From contig JACQRQ010000035.1 of NCBI GenBank assembly GCA_016206405.1, positions 1 through 6,011 on the forward strand: a DNA stretch of 6,011 nucleotides, in the 5' to 3' direction. Position numbers and translations under genes: made by a program. Of this stretch, positions 1 through 3,936 are shown one piece after another (position 1 is the stretch's first letter; each line of letters starts with the position of its first letter). The notes beneath the pieces are model-generated. The model worked only from the letters and a program-made list of their open reading frames with translations, ran no database searches and was not told the DNA's origin. The stretch is from Elusimicrobiota bacterium. Its GTDB lineage: Bacteria > Elusimicrobiota > Elusimicrobia > O2-12-FULL-59-9.

Positions 1-352
1 ATTATTTCCCATCCTCAAGGAAAGGCGGCGGCAGTTCGGAGGCACTTTGAGCGGCGGGGAACAGCAAATGCTCGCCATCGGCCGGGCGCTGATGGCGCGT
101 CCGAAGCTTCTTCTCCTGGATGAGCCGTCCCTGGGCTTGGCGCCCAAGGTGGTCTCCCAGATATTTTCCGTCATCAAGAATTTAAACGCGGAAGGCGTGA
201 CGATACTTCTGGTGGAGCAAAACGCCTTTGCCGCGCTCAAGCTCGCCCACCGTGCCTATGTGCTCGAGATGGGGCGCGTCGTTTTGTCGGGCGAAGCCGC
301 CGGCTTGCTCACAAACCCGCAGGTCCGCAAGTCCTATCTGGGAATCGAATAG
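1..352 (+). CDS. livF: Branched-chain amino acid ABC transporter ATP-binding protein LivF, C-terminal part (5' end outside window)
   Basis: This is the C-terminal half of the LivF ATPase, one of two ATP-hydrolysing subunits that power the inner-membrane LIV-type importer for leucine, isoleucine and valine. The frame is open from base 2, so the gene begins upstream of the window. Visible in order are the ABC signature LSGGEQQ (from base 47), Walker B LLLLDEP (about 107-127) with catalytic Glu, the D-loop region SLGLAP, and the VEQN segment where many ABC ATPases have a switch His. EQN at that place is usual for LivF and separates it from LivG. The end, VRKSYLGIE, matches the normal LivF C-terminus. 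Walker A lies outside the window. The TTG at base 47 is the Leu of the signature motif, not a start codon. The other liv genes presumably lie to the left. No terminator is obvious after the TAG stop. Confidence 0.93.
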   Translation, partial: LFPILKERRRQFGGTLSGGEQQMLAIGRALMARPKLLLLDEPSLGLAPKVVSQIFSVIKNLNAEGVTILLVEQNAFAALKLAHRAYVLEMGRVVLSGEAAGLLTNPQVRKSYLGIE

Positions 353-508
353 CTAAAAAGACAAACACCACCGCACGATATATATTTTTACCCGGTATAA
401 TTTGAGAATTCAACTTAATTATTCCTGAAGCCTAAAATACACGGAAAATCAACGGCTTTTCACTGTTTCAGAAGCCCCCTTAAGCCCTTCTTAAGCCCGC
501 CTGACGGA
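353..508. other. Convergent intergenic gap between livF and mtgA
   Basis: This 156-base AT-richer gap separates the ends of two convergent genes. It has no credible open frame. I see no strong GC hairpin followed by a T-run on either strand. It holds an AT-rich stretch (about 379-390) and three AAGCCC copies at 472, 482 and 493, spaced 10 and 11 bases. A TATAAT hexamer occurs near 397 but lacks a matching -35 box. Confidence 0.6.
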
Positions 509-1363
509 TCACTGTTGCGGCGCGGCCGCGGCGGTGGAAAGGGAGAGGTCGGGAAGCGTCGTACTTGAGAAAGCTACGCCCTCCACCGCCGCCGTAGAAC
601 CGGCGACCGCCGCGGTGGAGACCAGGACCTCCTCCATGCCGGCCTCTTCTTCCTCGGTTAGAAGGCCCGACGCGCGCATGCGGGCCATGATGCGCCGGCT
701 GTTGCGGTCCACGTAGCGGCCGCGCTTGGCCGGGTCGTGGCGGCGCGGGCTGGGTAGAACCACCGCCAAGGCCACGGCCTCATCCACGGAGAGAGCCGAA
801 GCGCTCTTGCCGAAATACGCCCGGCTTGCGGCCTCGGCGCCGAAGATGCCCTTGCCCCATTCCGCGATGTTGAGGTAGATCTCGAAAATGCGGCGCTTGC
901 CCAGGACCTTCTCGAGCTTCCGGGCGATGAGCGCCTCCTTGAGCTTGCGCAGCGGATTTTTCGAGGGAGAGAGGTAGAGGTTGCGCGCCGTCTGCTGGGT
1001 GATGGTGCTGCCCCCGTAGGCCAGGCGGCGTTCGGCGATGTCGCGCTCGAGGGCCACGCGCACCGCGTCCCACGCCACGCCGTGATGCCTATAGAAGGAA
1101 TCGTCCTCGGCCGTGAGCACCGCGTGCTTGAGATTCTCGGAGATGTCGTCCCAGGCCGCCCAGGTCCACTGCACGGCGAGTTTTTTTCCTTTGGCGATGG
1201 CCTGGCGCCGGCGCAGCTCGATGTAGGCCGTCGTGGAAGGGTTTTTGCGCTTGAGCTGGGAAACGTCGGGCAGCCACGCCAGGTACAAAGCCGAGGCGGC
1301 GCACGCGGCGAGCAGAGACCAAGTCAGCGCTTTCGCGAAGCGGCGCATAGGAGCGTCAGACAT
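509..1363 (-). CDS. mtgA: Monofunctional biosynthetic peptidoglycan glycosyltransferase (MtgA, GT51)
   Basis: MtgA polymerises lipid II into glycan strands on the periplasmic face of the inner membrane, without a transpeptidase domain. The 284-residue product starts with a short cytoplasmic stretch and one hydrophobic anchor (about residues 12-31). The GT51 domain follows with all signature blocks: EDDSFYRHHG (86-95, catalytic Glu86), GGSTITQQ (117-124), RKLKEALIARKLE (139-151), RIFEIYLNIAEWG (158-170, with Glu161) and a closing VVLPSPRRHDP (201-211). The tail after about residue 247 is a Ser/Thr/Ala/Val-rich low-complexity extension with repeated STAAV units, not part of the catalytic fold. 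The ATG at 1363 has only a weak ribosome site. A second ATG at 1348 (Met6) has no better one. Translation probably depends on the FKBP gene, which ends 16 bases upstream. The family assignment is firm; the tail function is unknown. Confidence 0.95.
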   Translation of the reverse strand: MSDAPMRRFAKALTWSLLAACAASALYLAWLPDVSQLKRKNPSTTAYIELRRRQAIAKGKKLAVQWTWAAWDDISENLKHAVLTAEDDSFYRHHGVAWDAVRVALERDIAERRLAYGGSTITQQTARNLYLSPSKNPLRKLKEALIARKLEKVLGKRRIFEIYLNIAEWGKGIFGAEAASRAYFGKSASALSVDEAVALAVVLPSPRRHDPAKRGRYVDRNSRRIMARMRASGLLTEEEEAGMEEVLVSTAAVAGSTAAVEGVAFSSTTLPDLSLSTAAAAPQQ

Positions 1364-1379
1364 TCGCGGGAACCGGGGC

Positions 1380-2114
1380 CTACGGCTTGACGATATCGAG
1401 CAACTCGACTTCGAAGATGAGCGCCGCCCCGCCGGGGATGACGGGCGGGCTTCCCGCGTCGCCGTAGGCGATCTTGGAGGGGCAGACTAATTTCGCCTTG
1501 CCGCCCACCTTCATCTTCTGCACGCCCTCCGTCCAGCAGGGGATGACCCCGTTGAGGGGGAACTCGGCGGGCTGGCCGCGCTGGACGGAGCTGTCGAAGA
1601 CCTTCCCATCGGTGAGCGTCCCGTGGTAGTGGACCTTGACCTTGTCGGTCGCCTTGGGCGAGTCGCCCGTGCCGGCCCTGATATCCGTATAGATCAATCC
1701 GGAGGATGAAGCCGAGGCGCCCGGCTCCTTGGCGGCCTTGTCCAGAAAGCTTTTGGCCTTGGTTTTCTCCTGCGCGGCCTTCTTGCCCGCGCGGGACTGA
1801 TTGAGAGCTTCGAGCTTGGGGCCGTAGACTTGGAGGTCCACCTGCGGCTCCTTGCCGAGGGCGGCGTCGCGCAAGCCGAGTTCGACGAAGCCCACTTCGG
1901 AGGCGCTCAGCGAGAACGTCGTAAGGTTCCGGCCGACGACCAAGCCGAGGGCGTAGAGGGTCTTCTCCTCTTCCGTGCTGGGAGCGGCTTGGGGGGCCCG
2001 TTTCGCCGCAACTTTCGGCGCCTGCGCCTTTGTCTCAGGCGCGCTCGATGCGCCGGCCGCCAAAGCCGGAAGAGCGGCGAATGTGACGAAGAGAACGGCA
2101 GTAAGCAATCTCAT
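1380..2114 (-). CDS. Exported FKBP-type peptidyl-prolyl cis-trans isomerase (FkpA/Mip-like)
   Basis: This enzyme interconverts cis and trans Xaa-Pro bonds and in FkpA/Mip relatives acts as a periplasmic folding helper. The 244-residue product opens with a Sec signal peptide (MRLLTAVLFVTFAALPALA, cleavage likely after residue 19 or 20). No lipobox Cys is present. An Ala/Pro/Lys-rich linker (20-47) precedes an FKBP_N-type helical region (about 48-130), which in relatives serves for dimerisation. The FKBP catalytic domain spans about 138-242, with VHYHGTL (161-167), FDSS (173-176), VIPCW (190-194), IAYG (215-218) and IFEVELLDI (233-241). These are the usual pocket residues, including the Trp floor and the Tyr-Gly turn. 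Cys193 and Cys211 lie in the domain, and a disulfide between them is conceivable. The start is fixed by GAGGAG five bases before the ATG. It precedes mtgA by 16 bases, so an envelope-biogenesis transcript is likely. Confidence 0.93.
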   Translation of the reverse strand: MRLLTAVLFVTFAALPALAAGASSAPETKAQAPKVAAKRAPQAAPSTEEEKTLYALGLVVGRNLTTFSLSASEVGFVELGLRDAALGKEPQVDLQVYGPKLEALNQSRAGKKAAQEKTKAKSFLDKAAKEPGASASSSGLIYTDIRAGTGDSPKATDKVKVHYHGTLTDGKVFDSSVQRGQPAEFPLNGVIPCWTEGVQKMKVGGKAKLVCPSKIAYGDAGSPPVIPGGAALIFEVELLDIVKP

Positions 2115-2119
2115 TTTAT

Positions 2120-2125
2120 CTCCTC
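2120..2125 (-). promoter_or_regulatory. Strong ribosome binding site of the FKBP gene
   Basis: GAGGAG on the - strand lies five bases before the ATG at 2114 and fixes that start codon. Confidence 0.8.
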
Positions 2126-2150
2126 TATGACGCGATGTGCGAGCCGCGAA

Positions 2151-2159
2151 AGCATATCA
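2151..2159 (-). promoter_or_regulatory. Possible extended -10 promoter for the FKBP-mtgA pair
   Basis: The - strand reads TGATATGCT, an extended -10 (TG, one base, then TATGCT), 36 bases before the FKBP start. No good -35 stands at 17 bases, as is common for extended -10 promoters. A TTGACG box lies further upstream (around 2190) but its spacing is too long. The call rests on the motif alone. Confidence 0.3.
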
Positions 2160-2162
2160 TTT

Positions 2163-2243
2163 CTATCGAGGCTTTTTCTTGAAAAGCGCGTCAAAATCCG
2201 CCTTGGCGTTCCGCTCGGAAGACCGCTTCCGGGGCGCTTCGGA
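2163..2243 (-). pseudogene. Possible C-terminal remnant of an unidentified protein
   Basis: A short open stretch encodes a charged tail ending DFDALFKKKPR before a TAG stop at 2163-2165. An in-frame TAG at 2244-2246 lies directly beside the edge of repeat copy A, so no start survives. The composition looks like a genuine hydrophilic protein end, and the stretch lies where A loses similarity to copy B. It could equally be chance. I do not recognise the protein. Confidence 0.2.
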
Positions 2244-2250
2244 CTATCTC

Positions 2251-2431
2251 CATCCCCGCCGCCGCCCAATTCACCTGCGCCAACCCATAGCAGGCCGCAG
2301 GCGCCCGCCATGTCGCCAGGATGCCGGAACGCCGAAGACATCGTCAGGTTTTATTTTTTGCCCAACAGAACCCCGCCACAGTCCCCAACAAAATCCCCCG
2401 CTTGTCCCGTTTGTCAAACCAGGTACGGATT
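2251..2431. repeat. Dispersed repeat, copy A (left end incomplete)
   Basis: Positions 2266-2431 align without gaps to 3617-3782 (copy B), with 7 differences in 166 bases by my reading. The similarity stops just left of 2251, whereas B and C continue for another 65 bases or so. Copy A therefore appears truncated or recombined on that side. The right edge is the family terminus, read on the - strand as AATCCGTACCTGG. It runs into the start of the PIN gene (2492). Frames crossing the copy translate to low-complexity Gly/Arg/Pro-rich sequence, so I treat it as non-coding. Confidence 0.85.
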
Positions 2432-2492
2432 CCGGTCTCCTGGGATATAAGGCCGCGGAAACAAGAACATTGGTGTCGAGGACGATCCTCAC
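2432..2492 (-). pseudogene. PIN-domain toxin gene, truncated after about 15-20 codons by repeat copy A
   Basis: A GTG start at 2492 gives MRIVLDTNVLVSAALYPRR, the typical first strand and loop of a PIN-domain toxin of the COG1569 kind. It carries the first acidic metal-binding residue, Asp6, in the LDTN motif. PIN toxins are Mg-dependent RNases of about 130-150 residues. Here the frame enters repeat copy A at about 2431 and runs to a stop at 2271 as unrelated Gly/Trp/Arg-rich sequence, without the remaining PIN acidic residues. The start lies 6 bases after the stop of the RHH antitoxin, the expected antitoxin-toxin order. The toxin is almost certainly inactive. The exact last native codon is uncertain. 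I found no C-terminal PIN piece on the other side of the repeat. Confidence 0.8.
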
Positions 2493-2498
2493 GGGAGC

Positions 2499-2738
2499 TC
2501 AGGATCGGAGTTCGTCGATCAGCCCTTCGATGTCTTCTTCTTTAAGCCCCTTGGCGCGGACTTTCTTTGCCCCGTAGGTCTGGATGGCCTCCCACCGCTT
2601 CTTCCAGAAGTAGGCTCGGAGCGCCTCCCGGAAAAGGTCAGAACGCGTGCGTCCCTCCTTGCGGGCGATCTTATCGGCGATGGCCAGCATCTGCGGAGGA
2701 ATGGTAATCGTGATCGGCTGCGCCTGCCGGTTCTGCAT
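2499..2738 (-). CDS. Ribbon-helix-helix (CopG/Arc-type) antitoxin, now without a partner
   Basis: The 79-residue product has an N-terminal ribbon-helix-helix DNA-binding domain: the strand PITITIPP (8-15), helix A about 16-28 and helix B about 31-47 (RTRSDLFREALRAYFWKKRW). RHH antitoxins bind DNA as dimers through the strand and repress their own operon. The acidic C-terminal part (LKEEDIEGLIDELRS) would normally wrap the toxin. AGGGGG five bases before the ATG supports the start. The gene lies 6 bases upstream of a PIN toxin start that is cut short, so the protein may persist as a free repressor or be a relic. The phased repeats just upstream are a plausible self-operator. The family is clear from the pattern and context; the exact subfamily is not. 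Confidence 0.85.
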   Translation of the reverse strand: MQNRQAQPITITIPPQMLAIADKIARKEGRTRSDLFREALRAYFWKKRWEAIQTYGAKKVRAKGLKEEDIEGLIDELRS

Positions 2739-2747
2739 TGGGTCCCC

Positions 2748-2774
2748 CTATGACTCTATATGACTTTATCATAG
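2748..2774 (-). promoter_or_regulatory. Candidate operator/promoter of the RHH antitoxin gene
   Basis: On the + strand TATGACT occurs at 2749-2755 and again at 2759-2765, exactly 10 bases apart. A third, inverted element (CTATGA at 2748-2753 against TCATAG at 2769-2774) is also present. RHH repressors commonly bind short elements on the same helix face, so this fits an autoregulatory operator 10-36 bases before the ATG. A TATGAT (-10-like) hexamer lies at 2773-2768 on the - strand, but no -35 at good spacing is clear. Confidence 0.45.
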
Positions 2775-2803
2775 TTTACCAGGGAAAAGGCCGGATTTCA
2801 AGG

Positions 2804-2857
2804 GGAAAATTAAGTATGGTGTCCCCAGATTTTCCGTTTGTCCAACTAGGTGCGGAT
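2804..2857. repeat. Related repeat piece (copy D) with inverted repeat
   Basis: The segment 2831-2857, read on the - strand, starts AATCCGCACCTAGTTGGACAA and is clearly related to the terminal part of copies A-C (AATCCGTACCTGGTTTGACAA). It is followed by a different body with GGGGACACCATACTTAATT. GGAAAAT at 2804-2810 and ATTTTCC at 2829-2835 form a 7-bp inverted repeat with an 18-base loop. The segment starts 2 bases after the stop codon of the HTH antitoxin. From memory, similar GGGGACACCATACTTAATT strings are scattered through environmental bacterial genomes, often near REP-associated transposases. That is recollection, not a search. Confidence 0.6.
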
Positions 2858-2859
2858 TC

Positions 2860-3168
2860 TTACTTTCGGATGGACTCTTGACGAATCGCCATGCAGACCT
2901 TGGCCACCAGCTCCAAGCTCGGCACCACCTTCTTGTTGAGTAGGTTATAGGCCGTCCTTCGCGGAATGTGGTAGCGCTTCTCAAGCTGCGCCTTATTGAG
3001 ATGCCGCAGGCTCGCTGCCAGAACTTCTCTAGCCGACTCGGAATCGCCTTCTTCTAGGCACTCCATGAAGGTCTCGAACACGAGGTTCGGATTGCTCAGC
3101 GTAGCCGACGTGTCGTGATCAAGCAGTCTTATTCTGCGATCCTTTCTTTGGCTCTTTCTCGAGTTCAT
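2860..3168 (-). CDS. HTH-type antitoxin of the two-gene toxin-antitoxin module
   Basis: The product (102 residues from the preferred start) resembles the addiction-module antidote family (HTH, HigA-like, COG3636 kind): a helical segment NPNLVFETFMECLEEGD, then a helix-turn-helix (LNKAQLEKRYHIPRRTAYNLLNK), then PSLELVAKVCMAIRQ. It should bind and neutralise the upstream-encoded toxin and repress the operon. Two ATGs are available, at 3174 and 3168. GAGG at 3179-3176 is one base from the first but seven from the second, so 3168 is the better start. The gene overlaps the toxin gene by 50 bases from this start, suggesting coupled translation. The basic N-terminal stretch (RKSQRKDRRIR) may be partly a by-product of that overlap. 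A repeat piece begins right after the TAA stop. Confidence 0.85.
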   Translation of the reverse strand: MNSRKSQRKDRRIRLLDHDTSATLSNPNLVFETFMECLEEGDSESAREVLAASLRHLNKAQLEKRYHIPRRTAYNLLNKKVVPSLELVAKVCMAIRQESIRK

Positions 3169-3469
3169 CTTCATACCTCGCTTTCAATCTGCGGGCCTTG
3201 GCGATGTCGGCCTTCTGCGTTCCTTTAAAGCCGCCCCAAAGAACAATGGTGTCTATGTCCTTAATCTTCCTCCGGGAATAATAGACCCGCATCCCATTCT
3301 TCCACTTCAATTCGAACATTCCATCACTCAAACTGCGAGACACGCCGAAATGCCCGGCGATCATATTATCCAGGCGGGCATCCACCCGGGTCTTCTCAGT
3401 TGCCGTGAGCGATTGATACCATTGGTCAAACTCCGCCGTCTTTTTTAGCTTCAGCTTGGTATCGCTCAC
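3119..3469 (-). CDS. RelE/ParE-superfamily toxin (HigB-like addiction module killer protein)
   Basis: The 116-residue product matches the phage-derived Gp49-like / addiction-module killer family (TIGR02683 kind). Its hallmarks are FDQWYQSL (14-21), an ARLDNMIAGHFG helix-turn (31-42), MFELKWKNGMRVYYSRR (51-67) and VLWGGFKGTQKADIAKARRL (76-95). Members of the fold usually cleave mRNA at the ribosome or poison gyrase. Which applies cannot be read here. All expected blocks are present, so the toxin looks intact. The start is GTG at 3469: an in-frame TAG lies 12 bases upstream and the first internal ATG is at residue 35. The ribosome site is weak. The charged tail after about residue 100 (KEPKKGSQNKTA) is encoded in the overlap with the antitoxin. 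Toxin-first order is typical of HigBA-like modules. Confidence 0.87.
   Translation of the reverse strand: MSDTKLKLKKTAEFDQWYQSLTATEKTRVDARLDNMIAGHFGVSRSLSDGMFELKWKNGMRVYYSRRKIKDIDTIVLWGGFKGTQKADIAKARRLKARYEDELEKEPKKGSQNKTA
3176..3179 (-). promoter_or_regulatory. Ribosome binding site that decides the HTH antitoxin start
   Basis: GAGG lies inside the toxin coding sequence, seven bases before the ATG at 3168 but only one base before the ATG at 3174, which favours the second ATG. Confidence 0.6.
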
Positions 3470-3485
3470 AGATGCCGCCGTCTAA

Positions 3486-3519
3486 ATAATAGTGTGCCAT
3501 GCATGGCACAGTTTGTCAA
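3486..3519 (-). promoter_or_regulatory. Promoter and palindromic operator of the toxin-antitoxin module
   Basis: On the - strand a perfect -35 box TTGACA (3519-3514) is followed by a perfect 18-bp palindrome, TGTGCCATGCATGGCACA (3510-3493). The palindrome fills the space between -35 and the likely -10. The -10 is unclear: CACACT lies at the ideal 17-base spacing (3 of 6 matches), while the better TATTAT (3491-3486) is 22 bases away. A dimeric HTH antitoxin, alone or with toxin, bound here would block RNA polymerase. This is inferred from position and symmetry. Confidence 0.65.
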
Positions 3520-3536
3520 GGGTGGATACTGATTCA

Positions 3537-3782
3537 GTAGAAGGCCGTTTTAAGCGCTTGGTTCTGAAATTTCACATCCCGGCCCTCGGCGGCATCCGCC
3601 CCCATCCCCCCGCCCCCCAATTCACCCACGCCAACCCATAGCAGGCCGCAGGCGCCCGCCATGTCGCCAGGATGCCGGAACGCCGAAGACATCGCCAGCT
3701 TTTATTTTTTGCCCCACAGAACCCCGCCACAGTCCCCAACAAAATCCCCCGTTTGTCCCGTTTGTTAAACCAGGTACGGATT
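3537..3782. repeat. Dispersed repeat, copy B (most complete copy)
   Basis: This copy has both outer parts of the family. Its right 166 bases match copy A at about 96% by my count, and its left part (about 3537-3616) matches copy C at 5818-5898. Read on the - strand it runs from AATCCGTACCTGG to a tail with CAAGCGC and ACGGCCTTCTACT. The middle contains G-rich tracts on the - strand (3627-3599). Open frames crossing it have no recognisable protein features. There is no transposase in the copy and no clear terminal inverted repeat. Confidence 0.82.
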
Positions 3783-3791
3783 TCTATTTCT

Positions 3792-3812
3792 TCGGTATTG
3801 CATTTCCGTAAT
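3792..3812 (-). other. 3' exon flank of the group II intron
   Basis: Twenty-one bases separate the proposed intron 3' end from the start of repeat copy B. The first exon base (A on the - strand) can pair with the U just 5' of EBS1, consistent with a delta-delta' contact. No gene covers the site. Confidence 0.4.
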
Positions 3813-3840
3813 GTCAGTAGGGTCGAGGTCTGACGCGCCT

Positions 3841-3856
3841 GCGGCCCGAAGACCGC
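3841..3856 (-). ncRNA. Domain VI-region hairpin of the intron
   Basis: GCGGUC-UUCG-GGCCGC folds as a 6-bp stem (one U-G) with a stable UUCG loop. Outside it CGGGG (after domain V) can pair with CCUCG near the intron 3' end, leaving an A next to the latter as a possible branch point. That A lies 10 bases from the proposed end, where 7-8 is usual, so the details are tentative. Confidence 0.45.
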
Positions 3857-3880
3857 CACGGTTTCAATCCCCGCCGCTTC

Positions 3881-3913
3881 GAACCGGACGTGACCGTTTC
3901 AGTCATCCGGCTC
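3881..3913 (-). ncRNA. Group II intron domain V (catalytic hairpin)
   Basis: Read on the - strand the segment begins GAGCCGGATGAC and ends CACGTCCGGTTC, with a GAAA-containing apex. This is the conserved shape of domain V, including the AGC catalytic triad and the CG bulge region. It is 33 bases, one short of the usual 34. The missing base falls in the apical helix next to the loop (ACU against CGGU). It lies 23 bases after the maturase stop codon. Confidence 0.85.
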
Positions 3914-3936
3914 TCCTGGGAAGTTCATCAGCAAGC

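Noticed and set aside
391..403. TATAAT-centred promoter after livF
   Set aside because: There is no usable -35 at 15-19 bases and no gene starts downstream on the + strand.
534..1490. Frames of 60-100 codons overlapping mtgA and the FKBP gene in other phases
   Set aside because: GC-rich coding sequence produces such shadows. The real genes are identified by conserved motifs.
2111..2341. A 76-codon frame on the - strand whose stop overlaps the FKBP start (ATGA)
   Set aside because: Its first half lies inside repeat copy A, the composition is Gly/Pro/Arg-rich with no family features, and the FKBP gene has its own strong ribosome site. The overlap is probably chance.
2271..2431. Treating the PIN frame as an intact 73-residue small toxin
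   Set aside because: Only the first 15-19 residues resemble a PIN domain. The remainder is translated repeat, also found elsewhere in the window away from any PIN gene.
2249..3782. Integron cassette array with attC sites (same-orientation toxin-antitoxin genes separated by repeats)
   Set aside because: The layout is suggestive, and copy B even contains GTTAAAC, which fits the GTTRRRY core. Copies A and C have GTCAAAC instead, the repeats are longer than usual attC sites, and I see no paired core sites with the expected folded structure. No integrase is in view.
3572..3859. A 95-codon frame on the - strand across repeat copy B and the intron 3' end
   Set aside because: It joins intron domain VI, exon flank and repeat sequence, and the translation has no coherent protein character.
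3860..3875. CRISPR-like ATTGAAAC repeat end (GGGGATTGAAAC on the - strand)
   Set aside because: It occurs once and lies inside the domain V-VI part of the intron. There are no regularly spaced copies.
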